Origin: Atherix ibis
Taxonomy: Eukaryota; Arthropoda; Insecta; Diptera; Athericidae
NCBI GenBank assembly: GCA_958298945.1
Contig: OY282605.1
Span: 112,712,267 to 112,776,266, forward strand
Direction: 5' to 3'
DNA: 64,000 nucleotides
Part shown: piece after piece, positions 10,791 to 22,615 of the stretch
How positions within the stretch are numbered: the stretch's first letter is position 1
Layout: each line of letters starts with the position of its first letter
Notes under the pieces: generated by a model
What the model was told of the DNA's origin: nothing
Seen by the model: only the letters and a program-made list of their open reading frames with translations
Databases searched by the model: none
Program-made: the position numbers and the translations under genes

Positions 10791-12654
10791 AACAACCATA
10801 GGTCTCTTAAAACGTCAAAAAAACATATGAGGTAGAGTAACGCCAATTGATGTCACATAATTAAATTGTAAACAACAAATTTTTAAAGTCTTACTCGGTA
10901 AGTATTTGTTAAAGAAACTTTTTCCGAATAATTTTTATAATTTTTTTAAATATATTTTGTAAAAGAAAAAACCTAAAAAAAAGTTCAGATTATAATAAAA
11001 AATAACTTTCATGTTGATTATAATAAAAAATAAAATTAGCAATTAAAATTTTTTGTACAAACTTTTATAAAATAATTTAAAAAAAAAAGATCAAAAGAAA
11101 TTCCAAATTTCAAAAGTACTTAATATCGAGCGCATCGAAATTCTTGCTCGTGTCATTATACAAATTATCTACGAAACGAGAAGATAAAAAGAATTGGTGG
11201 GGAATGTTAAATAACTGCTTCGATGGTATATTATGTCATGTCCACCACCACTGCTACCACCATTTAAGGAGCTGATAACCGAGGGCGACCATCAATCAAT
11301 TTAATGACATTCCCTGCAGCGGAGCAGGAGGCAAAGTTGCTCCGAAAACCCAGTCATTAAAATCTGGAGCAACTCTTCCTTGTGGCATTCTGAGTGCATT
11401 GACATCCATCAGCGGCAATGTCGCCCTTTTGGTGTCGATATGTCAGATTTGGCTGCACAACACAGTCTTCAGTTCTTAAATTAGTCGGACGTTCTCCTCA
11501 ACATGTTCTAGATTGAGATTCCGTTGCTGATAGTTCGACAGACAAGACAGTGCATTCCGTAATGCCTTTGCTAGAACAAATTAAAATTGAAGACACAAAA
11601 TTATGCTGCCACAGAACGTCAAAGGGGGGTGTACTGGTGGTGGGGGTGGAAAACATTAGCGGAAAAGCGTTTGTTTTAGAAACATTTCTGTTTTCATAGA
11701 AATGCTATTCTCTGTAAGAACATGATTACATGATGCCATCTCCTGTACACGGACTGGTCGTAGGAGTGTTTTCATGAAGTGAGCAAGTGCAATCCGATAC
11801 AAACTGCCTCTCAACATTCACTTTGAAATTGAATACAGACAATGATTTGTTTATTCCTTTTCTGGAATTGATATTCTCGAATTGATGAGCCCATTTCGAT
11901 GAGCGTCTATTTATTTGGTGATGGTTGTGTCAAATTTTGTGTATCGACAACAAACAACAATAACAACAACCGCAATGACGAGGCAGTCTAGTGACGATGA
12001 CGATGACTTTAACGATGTCAGTGAACTGTTTGTGGAAAACGGAAATCCTATCCGATTTTTATTGCCTTCACGTTAACTGAAGTGGTAGTAAACATTCGAA
12101 TAACATTTCTCCATGACTACCTATTGAGTACATAAACATCCGAAGTGAAGGTGAAAACAAGTGCCAGTCCCGTTAAACCTTGAACTTCATCATCGTCACA
12201 ACAACAACCACCACCTTGCACCTTGTACATGGCCAAGGATGAATAAATTGCTTGTCAGTGAAATCCTTAGTTTGACTTGTGTGCGAGCACAACACTTTCG
12301 TTTTCAGTTCATTTACGATGGAATACCAAAAATAGCTTTTGGCAAATCGATAATATAAGTCCTTGGGCGTTACGGGTTCGGTATGTTCTTGTATTTAAAA
12401 TAAAATATTACATCAGATTTGTTTTGGTACAGTCTAAGCTGAAAGTTTTTCTATCATTTTTAAATTTATTTTTTCCATAAATAATTTCAGACTTCTTTTT
12501 AAATATGTAATTTTTACTTATTCAACAAAAATTAGTAAATAGTTATTTGGTAAAAATTTTAGTTTAGTTTTTTTTGTAGAGGATTTTGCTTAAAGGTGTT
12601 GTTTTTATATTATATCGTATATGCCTTTTTTTTATTTAAAAAAAAAAATTTTAA
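10791..12654. other. Noncoding stretch with a GC-richer block at 11200-12260
   Basis: 10791-11190 is AT-rich. The block 11200-12260 is more complex and richer in GC than its surroundings, with short triplet runs: CCACCACCACTG near 11240, CAACAACAATAACAACAACC near 11950, GACGATGACGATGAC near 11992 and CAACAACAACCACC near 12200. No long open frame is present. It could be unique noncoding or regulatory DNA, but nothing in the sequence proves it. Confidence 0.35.
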
Positions 12655-13446
12655 TACAGATTAAAAAGAATTTTTAAAATTTTGAATTTCAGCGAGTTAC
12701 GTATATTTGATTATCGATTTTTTTGTGGCGTTATATTAGTACTCATGTCTCTCACTTATGCCGACAGGTTCAGCCATTTTGAATATTCAGTTAATTTTTG
12801 ACGGCTGTTTTGCTTGAACGTGTTTTGGCTCGTCTTCGATTTTCGTTCAATTCTTCGAAACCAAAGCTCAATCATTTCAATGGAAGCTGCCGTACTAGCC
12901 AAAACCGAAAATAGCGCCCTAAGTTCGGTCGAATGTGAAGGTTCTGCTTACAGTTTTCTTCGATTGCAGGAGCGTGGTGTATCATGAGTTCTTGCCACAG
13001 TGTAGAACGGTCAATAAGGAAGATAACCTGCAAGTTATGCACAAGTTGCGCGAAGCAATCCGCCAGAAACGCCCGGATTTGTGGAAGAACAAAAATTGAT
13101 TTTTGCACCATGATAACGCCCCTGCTCACCCATCGTTGCTTGTGCGCAAATTTTTGGCCAAAAACAACACACTAATAATGCCGCAATCACCGTATTCCCC
13201 AGATATGCCCCCCTGTGAGTTTTTCTTGTTCCCGAAACAGATTCTCTCATCCATTTTTTGGAATGGGCAAAAATCGAAGATCAGCCAAAACACGTGCAAG
13301 CAAAGCAGCTGTCAAAAATTAACTGAGCTTTCAAAATGGCCGAACTTGTCGGCATAAGTACCAACATAACGCCACAACAAAATCGAAAATCGAATATACG
13401 TAATCCGCGGAAATTCAAAATTCGTAATACTTTTTGAACAGCCTCG
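12655..13446 (+). mobile_element. Foldback derivative of the 6451-7373 mariner family
   Basis: The centre (about 12930-13240) encodes the catalytic part in broken frames, with VVYHEFLPQ, KNKN, FLHHDNAPAHPSLLV and SPYSPDMPPC recognisable. Instead of the family's normal 3' end, bases 13250-13446 are the inverse of the 5' untranslated arm, which is also present at about 12670-12860. Landmarks are CGTGTTTTGGCTCGTCTTC on the left and its inverse with AGCCAAAACACGTGCAAGC on the right. TA follows the right end at 13447-13448. The left terminal repeat has decayed. The arms are about 190 bp long. Confidence 0.8.
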
Positions 13447-13639
13447 TAACTTCATACTCAGTGCAAGAACGTGTCAAATTGTTGAATTTTATTTTTATTC
13501 CTGACGATCTATTGTCACAACACAAAGAAGATATCGTTAGCATTTTAATACTGTCACAAATGTCAGTGTAAACATGATAAAAAAAATTAATAACCCTTTT
13601 TGAGGTGCGTTGTGCTGTAAACAAATTTTAATTTACCTT

Positions 13640-14480
13640 CCGGCTGTACGCGAAAGTGTCTACTCACCGACGTACTGCTCAATTGGGCATCTCCAGAATA
13701 TCGCTACGACGCATTTTAGAAACTTCATCTGATGATGTTTCTATGCAAAATTCAATAAGCTCAAAAATTATTGGCAAGAGATGCAGCACAACAGCTACAA
13801 TATGCGAAAGTCAGTCCAAGTTTGTTCAGCCTGTATATTGAAAAAGGATTTCCATTTCATAGTTCGGAATATATAGCATTTTTATTTGACAGCTGTAAAT
13901 TTTATATATCATATAAGGTTATATTTATTTTGAGAAAAGTTTGCCATTTAACATTATTAGCTATCAAACCTCTAAAATATACGCCGTAACCTCTAAAATA
14001 TACGCCGTGTGTTCTAAAAGAATAGGTTTTTTTTGGGGAACAATTAGATGGGGATTTTTCAAACAAAGTTTTCTTGAGCAATGAGTCCTATTTACAACTT
14101 AGTGAATATGTCAATAAGAAAAATAGGCGTAAATAAGAGTCAAAAAACTCACAAGTAACTGTAGAAAAGCCACTGTATCCGCAAAAATTGTTTGGTCTAA
14201 AAGTGTTATTGGCACGCATTTCTTTGAAAATAAAGTATGAGAGACCGTTACTATCATTTCTGGTCGCTATAGCCATATAGCGACCAGAAATGATTACCAA
14301 GTTTTTCTTTATCTCAACATGAAAATTTTAATCTGGCTCGTACGAGGTTTCAACAAAACGACTCCACAAGCCACACAATACGACAAAATTTTACTTTATC
14401 GTGCAAAAACTAGGCAGGAGATTTGGTGATGGTAATTGAGCTCCAAGATCATGCAATTTGACAACATTGGATTTTTTTGT
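13640..14480 (+). mobile_element. DDE transposase remnant with N-terminal HTH part
   Basis: HRRTAQLGISRISLRRIL at 13660-13715 matches the helix-turn-helix of this insect DDE family. After a gap, 14060-14480 reads FSNKVFLSNESYLQLSEYVNK, then ESKNSQVTVEKPLYPQK, then GRRFGDGN, APRSCNLTTLDFF. This is the usual order of the catalytic domain up to its last motif. The DEAHF Asp has become Asn, and there are several stops. A perfect 18-bp palindrome (14254-14293) interrupts the middle of the domain. Confidence 0.7.
14254..14293. repeat. Perfect short-loop hairpin, 18-bp arms
   Basis: TCATTTCTGGTCGCTATA is followed by a 4-base loop and its exact inverse. The right arm decodes to the RPEMIT segment of the surrounding transposase, so the left arm looks like the inserted, folded-back copy. 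Confidence 0.9.
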
Positions 14481-15990
14481 GTAAAACTATTTAAAATATC
14501 GTATTAACAAAACACAACTGTAAATTAAAGGCATTTAAATGTGAAATCTAAGTTTTAAATATATTTTATTTAACTTTACTTTATAGAGCAAAATTTAGAT
14601 AACCATTAATATACTCGTATATTTTTAAAAACACCCTGGAATTTTGTAGTTGTATTTTATTAAAAATTATCTAAAAATGGGCTTTCCTTCTAGAAAAAAA
14701 GAAACTTAATTTGAGTCTTTTTAAGCTAGACTTTAAGGACTATTTAGTCCTTTTATGCACTTATACCTATTTTATGTTTTTTAAAAACAATTTCGAAATG
14801 ACATCATTATGCTCAAAATGTATTCTTTTTATACACTGGCGAAATTATTTCATACTAAAAGTTCTTTAAAGTATAATAAAATCCTCACTTAAATAAATTT
14901 TAGGATTGAATCTTAAGTGATAACCGATTTTTTCTATTAAATATTTTTTATTTAAATATCGGTAAACTTTTAATTGAGTATGAAACGGATAAAAAGCATA
15001 TTTTGTATTCTCAAAATATTCGCTAATCGCTCATAATTGAAATTTTCAGGAAAAAAATGCTTGCAATAAAATTTCTCTCGATTTGTTGAAAAATGATTTT
15101 ATGAGGACACAATTTTAACTAATTTTTTTATGTAAACATTGTTTTTTTTTTATTTCTGTCAAATAATTTATCACAAAAATCACAGTCAAGAATACTTTTT
15201 ACAGTCAATGTATTCTAAATGGTTTGACTGTAAATCCAATCCTTTGTACAGGAAATCTCTCCCCGTCCATGGAAGAATATATCAAGAATTCAGAAAATTT
15301 CCACTTTCAATCCCAAGATAGTAGAGGAATAATAAGTTCATTGTACTTTTATACTTATCAGAGATTAGTATATTTACGAAAATCGAATTCTTAACTCCTT
15401 CCAGTAAGAGATTTTTCCACGGTATCAGGTACCATTCCTACAGTTGTGAAATCAATACGAACATTTTTATAAATTTCCCATAATACCCGTATTATTGAAG
15501 AAGATTTGGAGTAAATACGATTTTTATGTATTATATAATAGAGGCAATTTTAGAAAACAATTTTATTTTCTTCATGATAATATTTATTGATTATGTTCTT
15601 TTATCGACATGAGCCCATGAAATATTCTACAAAAATGTATACAGTTTTGCCGGTTGATTTTTTATCTACAATAAAATTAGTAAAATTTACAATAAATTTA
15701 TTTTAATTGAACCATAAAAACTGGTATTTTTGTAAAATTATTTACACTTAAGAGCAATAACGTGTGCTTCTTAGTGAGTTTATTAACCATTTTTGAATCA
15801 TATAATTGAAAATATTAAGTAAAAATGATTAAATTTTTTTTTTTAAATAATTATTTTCTAAATAAATAAATTGTTCAAAACATTAACCAATTTAGTGTAA
15901 ATTCAAACAGTCTAACTTCTGTCAAATCTGTACCTGGAATTGTTAGTTTAAAAAGCCCGCCAAAAAAAGAAATAGAAAAAATATAAAAAT
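14481..15990. other. AT-rich DNA without a recognised feature
   Basis: Low-complexity sequence with short homopolymers. No motif, repeat pair or credible exon was noticed. Confidence 0.5.
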
Positions 15991-16688
15991 TTCGTTGTCA
16001 TGTTGGTACTAAGGCATGTAATTGTAAAGCAGAGTTTTGGCGCGATCTGTCAATTAGTTTGTGTACAGCTGTTGGTGTTGTTAGTCGATGGCAAGAGTGC
16101 TGATGACGAGTCAGCTGTATTGAAAACATAAGCCCACAAATTGTATAAAGCTTTAATCTGAGAAGTGATTGAAGATCTGCTTCATTATGTTCGAATTTTA
16201 AGATTGGTATTAAATGGGAACATTGCCATTCTTGCTTAAGAAAGCTGGCTTAGGATCTGGAAATGTGCTACAAATTCGTTTGCAAAATCTCACAAATTCT
16301 TTGGAATGGTGTTTTGGGTATAACCCGCTACGCAGCATCGCCTCTTCGAACAGGTTAATTGAACAATCGCATTGGAACTTTACTTTCAGAAAACGCATAA
16401 TAACGAGTAATGAAAATTGGGTTTATAAGTTTGATATGTAAATTAGTCAATAAGTCTCAAAATGGCGCTTTCAATAAGGAGCTGAAACAGTAAAAAAACC
16501 TTTGAATATCGTCGTGTTATTCACTCAAAATAAGTTCAGGAGAAGCAAACTATCATAAACAATATTGTCTGAGCTTTATAAGAAAACAATTTTTGAATTT
16601 TTCTCCATAATAATTCATAGTCACACACAGCAACTACAATAAACATTTTTTTTTTCTAAAAACCTTATGTCTTCGATCAGATATGCTT

Positions 16689-18468
16689 CTATGCACTGAA
16701 GAGTGCAATTGCCGCCAGGGCAGACATGTTCATAAGCATGTACGACGCCTGCCTGCGGCAAGGCGTATTTCCGACTCGATGGAAGCAACAAAGATTGGTT
16801 CTTATCCCAAAAGGGAAGAAACCACCGGATGAACTAGCATTCTAACGTCCACTCTGCATGCTGGATTCGGACGGAAAGAACTTGGAGCGGATGGTGGCCA
16901 ACAGATTGGAGCATTACATCGATCCTCAACTTTCCGAATTCCAATTCTGATTCAGGAAGGGGAGATCGACCATCGACGCGCTGGAACTCGTCAAGAACAT
17001 CGCAAAGGAAGCCATCTCAGGAAAGAGATGGAAAGGCGATTCCAAAAAGTATTGCCTCATTGTCACCCTGGACATCAAGAATGCGTTTAACTTGGTCCGC
17101 TGGGACCGAGTCTTGGAGGCTCTTGAGAACATAAGGGTGCCCTACTACCTACGGAGGATGGTCAGATCATACTTCAGTGACCGACTACTACACTACGAGA
17201 CGGCGGATGGACCAGCGGAGTATGGGGTCACGGGAGGGGTACCTCAGGGCTCTGTCCTGAGGTCACTCTTGTGGAACGTCATGTACAACGGTCTACTTTA
17301 TCTGGCATTACCGACGAACACAACACTCGTGGCTTTCGCGGACGACGTAGCGGTTGTCCTTGTAGCCAAACACCTGGAGGAACTGGAAGCCGCATTCTCC
17401 ACCACCATCCGGAGGATAAGACAGTGGATGACATCGGCAGGCCTGTCTCTGGCGGAACATAAGACCGAGGCACTACGTGTGAGTAGCCGGAAGAAAATGA
17501 AGACCATCACCATAAGAGTAGGCGACCACGACATCCGGTCGCTACCCTACATCCGGTATCTAGGAGTGGTCTTGGATGCCAGACTCAACTACAAGGAGCA
17601 TATCTCCAGCGTTAGCAGAAAGGCATCAGCAGTACAGGGTGTCTTTCGCGGATAATGCCCAATATCGGAGGCCCAGGCAAATCCGAAGGCGACTACTGGC
17701 AACTGTAGTTACCTCCGTCCTGCTATACGGAGCACCAGTGTGGGCCAAATCGCTAGAGTTAACAACATACCGCAAGACAATGTCATCAGTCCAGCGGCTC
17801 TCAGCGATCAGAGTTGCGTCAGCATACCGAACGGTATCACACGATGCGGTCAACGTCGTGGCATCATGCCCACCCATCGACATCCTGGCAGGAGAGCGTG
17901 AACGCCAACATCGTAGGAAGAAGGAAAAGCTGCGAAAGGTCCTCTGTGAAGAGGAGAGATCCGAGAGTCTTCGCCTCTGGCAAGAAAATGGGACAGCTCG
18001 ACGAAGGGTCGGTGGACTCATCGGCTGATCCCAGATGTCACCAAATGGGGCACTCGCGTGCACGGGGAAGTCGGGTATTACATCACCCAACTCTTGACTG
18101 GGCATGGATGCTTTCGGGCATACTTGCACAGATTCAAGAGAACTGACTCCCCAAACTGTCATCATTGCCGCGATGTGATCGAAGATGCAGAACACGTGTT
18201 CTTTCAATGTCCCTTCTACGAGGGAATACGGGCAGATCTGGAGAAAAATCTGGACCGTTCCATCAGTCCAGAAAACATAGTGGAGTGCATGCTGAAGAGC
18301 CAATCGGCTTGGAACAGAGTTGCAGAGTACGCGGAATCTTTAATCAAGGATCTTCGGACCACGTACGAAGAATCGGCCGCGAGGCGGCATAATATCGGGA
18401 CAGCAGTAATAACAAATAAGAACGCCATCGTTCCGGGAGCAAGGGTAGAGGTACAGGTTAGGTTTTAG
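16689..18468 (+). pseudogene. R1-clade ORF2 fragment: reverse transcriptase plus C-terminal zinc knuckle
   Basis: The frame starts at ALKSAIAARADMF in the reverse transcriptase and includes RLVLIPKGKKPP, LDIKNAFNLVRWD (catalytic-Asp region), TGGVPQGSVLRSLLWNVMY and AFADDVAVV (the catalytic FADD box). The thumb (YLGVVLDARLNYKEHIS) follows. After frameshifts near 17645 and 17670 it continues LLATVVTSVLLYGAPVWAK. After another near 18005 it gives DVTKWGTRVHGEVGYYITQL, LTGHGCFRAYLHRF and the knuckle CHHCRDVIEDAEHVFFQC, ending at a stop at 18466-18468. Two in-frame stops lie at 16843 (TAA) and 16948 (TGA). The GHG.FR.YLHR and CX2CX8HX4C pattern supports the R1 clade. It cannot make a working protein. 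Confidence 0.85.
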
Positions 18469-18575
18469 CGAGGTAAAAATCCCGCATAACTCGTCTGGCA
18501 GGTAGAAGGTCTTCCAGGCGAGTACCTTTTGAAGGTTTCCCCCTGTACCTCATTAATCTAACCATAAAAAAAAAT
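16689..18575 (+). mobile_element. 5'-truncated R1-clade LINE (about 1.9 kb)
   Basis: The insert begins abruptly inside the reverse-transcriptase domain and ends with a short A-rich tail (18566-18574). GATATGCTT at 16680-16688 is repeated at 18576-18584, a 9-bp target-site duplication. 5' truncation plus a 3' A-tail plus a duplication is the standard result of target-primed reverse transcription. Its base composition (clearly GC-richer) and codon use differ sharply from the flanking DNA. Confidence 0.85.
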
Positions 18576-18853
18576 GATATGCTTTTAAGTGACTTGGAAG
18601 ACTAAAACTACCACTCTGTGGAAGATGTTTTAAGATTATTGAAGCCATAAGGGAGAATTCACAGAAATAACTGAAGGCAATAGTAACAAGTGCTTACAAA
18701 ACTTATTTCGAAAAGTGGGTCAATCGTTGCTAATATTTTCCTTCAAGTATAAAGATCTACTAAGCTTCAAAAAGAGTCTTTTTTGAAGGCGACAATATAT
18801 TGTAAATCCAGAATTGAAACTAACAATTCTGAATACTTATTTGACAACACGAA

Positions 18854-20537
18854 AATAATTAAAAAAATAATACAGAAATAAGTTGAATACTCTTTAATAA
18901 AAATTTTATCAATTAAGAAAATTAGTAAAAAATAACATTAAGTTTCGAAAATATGAAAATTCAATTTAAAAAAAAAGAATCTCAAATCACAAAAAATAAT
19001 AAACAAAAAATTGTTTAGGTTAATTTTTGATAACAACAAAAAAAAACCATTAAGTTGTCCATGTTCGTAAATAAAATTCAATTATAGCATATTTTGAAGA
19101 GAAATGAAACTAAAAAAAAAAAAAACTCCAATTTAACTGATGGTGGGAAACTTTCATTTAAATTAATCTTAAACTGCATTTTTTCTTCTAATTTCAAAAT
19201 GCAGTCATGCTTTTGATTAAATTTTTGTCGTGACCACTTGGAGATAAAACTATTGGTAGGGGTGCGTGTACCTTGTTTTCTTTTTTATATCGATACTTTC
19301 GTTTATTTTGTCAATTTAAATGAATATTTTAAATTTATTGTAAATTGATTTTTTCTTTACTCTCATAAATTGATAATCGAAAACACTTAGTATCATTAGC
19401 GAAAATTTACATATTGTATGTGAATATTGAAGAGTTTACAAAAATACTCCATTAAAAGTGTTGACTCAGATTGATTTTTAATGCCGCACCATCTTTGGTA
19501 GTCAAAAAATTTCAAACCATAAATCAAGAAAAACTCTCATTAAATCCACTTTATTTCTTATATCCAATTTTATTCAGAAATCATAACGAAGCATAAACTT
19601 TATACTGAATATAATGTTTTGTAATTTTTTTCTCCAATTTAAGGAATTTAGTTTTTACCCTATCCTCTGATATAATTTTTTAAAAACTACGTTCAAAATC
19701 TTTTAATTTTTAGCTTAAAAATATTGTAGATTTTTTTTTTATATTTTAATGTTATTTATTTTGAAAAACTGTATTTAATAACTTGTAATAAAATCAGAGG
19801 TCTTTTGACCCAGAATTCGATTACGCCACACCAAAGGACAGGAATTCATTTTAATACAAATTGAAAGCTGAATTTGAAATGAATGAAAAAAAATTGTTTA
19901 TTAACAAATTTCAGGAATTTTAAAGAACTCCTATTTTAAGGACTTAAAGAACAACATTCAAGTCTGTGAAATAAAATTCGAAGTCCTTTCATGTAAAATG
20001 TTCAGTTCAATAAAAAACAAATCTTAACATTCAAATTGTTCAGTACAAAAATAATAAAAATTACAATACATATAAGAGGATAGGAAGAGGATGTGGAAAA
20101 GATCCCCCAGCAGAAACAATTAGTATCAGAAATAAACTAGATTGGCAGTTATTTTTTAAGCAAAAATTCATTAATTTCAAGTTCTTTTCTTTAATTTTTT
20201 AATAAAATTTTCTATAGAAGTTTTATGGAATTTTTTTCTTCTGATAAAAGAAATTTTTGTTAAAAAGTTGACGACAAAACCGATCCAAAGTAAGTTTCAG
20301 TTTTGTGTCTCACCTTTCCACCCTTATCAAACATGCAATTTTTTTTTCATATCTCCAACTAGGAATTTAAATCTTAGCTATTGCAGGTCAGCCTATTTAA
20401 GATATTTTTACTGCAGCAGTTAAAAATTCGTATGCGATCTTTAGTCTCTCCAAAAACAAAAAATATACTGTCCTGCCTAATGTTACCACTACATCGAATA
20501 CTGAAACCTATTTTAAATTTTGTTTTTATAAATGTTA
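18854..20537. other. AT-rich DNA without a recognised feature
   Basis: Low-complexity sequence with long A and T runs. No gene, repeat pair or terminal-repeat structure was noticed. Confidence 0.5.
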
Positions 20538-20589
20538 CGAGGATCGTACAATAAGTCCTTAGAAAAAGATGGAAAAAAACTGTTTTTAA

Positions 20590-21635
20590 AAAAAAAAAAT
20601 AATCTCCTGCTAGCTCTATACACTTTTCCAACCGTTTTTCCAAAATTTTTATCCCGTCCACAAAATAGGATTTCGGAAGTTCTGCAAAATACTCATCCGT
20701 TTGAGCAATGACGTCCTCGTTGGAAGTGAACCGTCGTCCGCCAAGCCATTTCTTCAGATTGGGGAAAAGAAAATAGTCACTCGGGGCCAAATCTGGTGAA
20801 TAAGCGGGATGCTGCAACAATTCCATTCTCAATTCCACAATTTTGGCCATGGAAACAGCGCAGGTGTGCATACGCGCATTGTCCTGATGCAAGAGGATTT
20901 TTTCTTCTTCAGATGGGGGCGTTTCTCTTTGAATTCCTCGCTCAACCGTTGCAATAACGACTCGTAATACGCTCCTGTTATTGTTTTTCCTTTTTTCAAG
21001 TAGTCGATAAAAATGATGCCCTGCGAATCCCAAAAGACCGTGGCCATCACCTTGCCGGCCGATGGTACAGTTTTTGCCTTCTTCGGAGCCCGTTCACCCT
21101 TGAAAATCCACTGTGATGACTGTCTCTTCGTTTCTGAAGTGTAGTAGTGTATCCAGGTTTCATCCACAGTGACATACCGACGAAGGAATTCGGCAGGATT
21201 GCGATGAAAGAGTGCCAACATAGCGTCAGAGTCCACTACACGATTGCGCTTATTCTCCTCTGAGAGCAAACGCGGCACCCATCTTGCCGAAATTTTTTTC
21301 ACAGACAATTTTTCATGCAAAATTGAAGCGACTGCACCTTGTGATATGCCCGTGGCCTCAACTAATTCGCGCACTTTAATTCGCCGATCGTTCAAAATCA
21401 GATCGTGGATTTTGTCGATGATTTCAGGAGTAGACACCTCAACTGGGCGTCCTGAACGATGTTCATCTTTTGTGGATGAACGGCCACGTTTAAATTCATT
21501 CACCCAATTGTAAACCGTCGCAAACACAGGTGCAGATGTGCCATGAACTGCATCCAACTCGGCTTTGATTTCTTTCGGGCTTAAGCCTTTCAAATGAAGA
21601 TGTTTGATGACAGCCCTAAACTCGCTTTTTTCCAT
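20590..21635 (-). pseudogene. Irritans-type mariner transposase with a 1-bp frameshift
   Basis: The start codon at 21633-21635 gives MEKSEFRAVIKHLHLKG. The N-terminal half has the helix-turn-helix region and SGRPVEV linker, ARWVPRLL at the WVPHEL site, and YVTVDETWIHYY with the first catalytic Asp, then SAGKVMATVFWDSQG. The frame breaks at the T-run 20898-20903, where copy A has one base fewer than copy B, and resumes one frame over with LHQDNARMHTC (second Asp) and YSPDLAPSDYF (third Asp, D34D spacing). The C-terminus reads KCIELAGDYF and then continues into a poly-T-encoded stretch without the usual stop. As it stands the protein would be cut before the second catalytic Asp. Confidence 0.9.
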
Positions 21636-21752
21636 TGTTATGCACAAATAAACATCGTTAACTTTAATCGACGATAGAAATTGACCTACGCTATGGATCG
21701 AGCTGAAATTTTGACAGCTTTCCTGTCGATAATGTTACGTACAAAAAAAGTA

Positions 21753-21800
21753 AGAAAATCCGAGAAATTGACACTACGAGCGCAATTTCTCGGATTTTCT
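21753..21800. repeat. Perfect short-loop hairpin at the 5' end of mariner copy A
   Basis: AGAAAATCCGAGAAATTG, a 12-base loop, then the exact inverse. The right arm is the normal subterminal sequence, shared (one mismatch) with copy B. The left arm is the extra, inverted copy. Confidence 0.9.
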
Positions 21801-21825
21801 AAGGACTTATTGAACGACCCTCGTA

Positions 21826-22615
21826 TCACAATAATTCGGTATGTGTAGCTCCCTGATTCCATTATTGAGTATACGTCGGAATAGTCCATCTACATGCATG
21901 GTTCTGAATATTATTAAAAGGATCCTCTCCATGGCCCATAATCACTTGTAAGTATTTGTTTTTATTGATAACATTTGTAATGGTTTGTTCCAAGAATTAT
22001 CATTTTCAAATTTTTCTTTCAAAAAATTTCTTCTTTAATTTATTAATATTTTTTGTTACTTTTCCTAGAATTGATCTTTTTTTTTGGAAATTGTCTAATG
22101 TAAAAATATTTTGTTTTCGAAATTATTTTCTTTTTCTCAAAAATAACCAGCACTTATTGTCGCTCATGTGATTATGAACAAAACTAATTTGAATGCTGTT
22201 GTAAGGAGTTCGTAAAACATGCCAGAACAAATAAAAAATTGTAAAATGTATATTATGAAAAGTAAATTTTTATAAAGTGGATTTTAAATTTTATTTAATT
22301 ATATTATCTTATATATTATGTAGGAAATAGTATATTTTCTAAATGGTTAAGGCAACACTTTTTCGTGTAACACGATATTTTTCCCGTCGTGGAATCATCA
22401 CATTTGTAGAAAGTGTTTACTATTTTAAAAGCATTAATTAAACATTTAAATATATGTAATATAAAATGGCAAATAATAGGGTAAGCAAATATATATTTAA
22501 AAAATATATTTGTAAAGTAGCTGTTAAATAACATGGCTATAATTTCCAAACTACAAAATGAACTATGTTATTAAACCTTACAAATGTCGATATATGGTTT
22601 GTTTATGAGCAAGGT
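21826..22615. other. AT-rich DNA without a recognised feature
   Basis: T-rich sequence around 21950-22140, then AT-rich. No motif was noticed. Confidence 0.45.

Larger units (their letters stand above)
15991..18853 (+). mobile_element. Decayed mariner split by an R1-clade LINE
   Basis: The left end starts TTCGTTGTCATGTTGGTACT and the right end (18843-18853, GACAACACGAA) is its approximate inverse. The left part (to 16688) contains RIITSDENWVYKFDM at about 16393-16438, the first catalytic-Asp motif, followed by QNGAFNKELKQ. The right part resumes after the LINE at 18576: DMLLSDL at the SPDMAPSDF position, then KLKLPLCGR, IIEAIRENSQK, LKAIVTSAYKTYFEKWVNRC, and finally FFEGDN near 18785. Removing the LINE and one target copy leaves about 970 bp. 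A relative lies at 51474-52325. Confidence 0.75.
20538..21823 (-). mobile_element. Irritans-type mariner, copy A (1286 bp)
   Basis: Terminal repeats at 20538 (CGAGGATCGTACAATAAGT) and its near-inverse ending at 21823 are bounded by TA at 20536-20537 and 21824-21825. The minus-strand transposase fills the interior. Copy B at 29069-30359 is closely similar throughout. Just inside the right (5') terminal repeat is an 18-bp palindrome (21753-21800) that copy B lacks. Confidence 0.93.

Noticed and set aside
17626..18303. 225-codon minus-strand open frame
   Set aside because: Antisense shadow of the R1-clade ORF2 fragment, whose higher GC content leaves long antisense frames.
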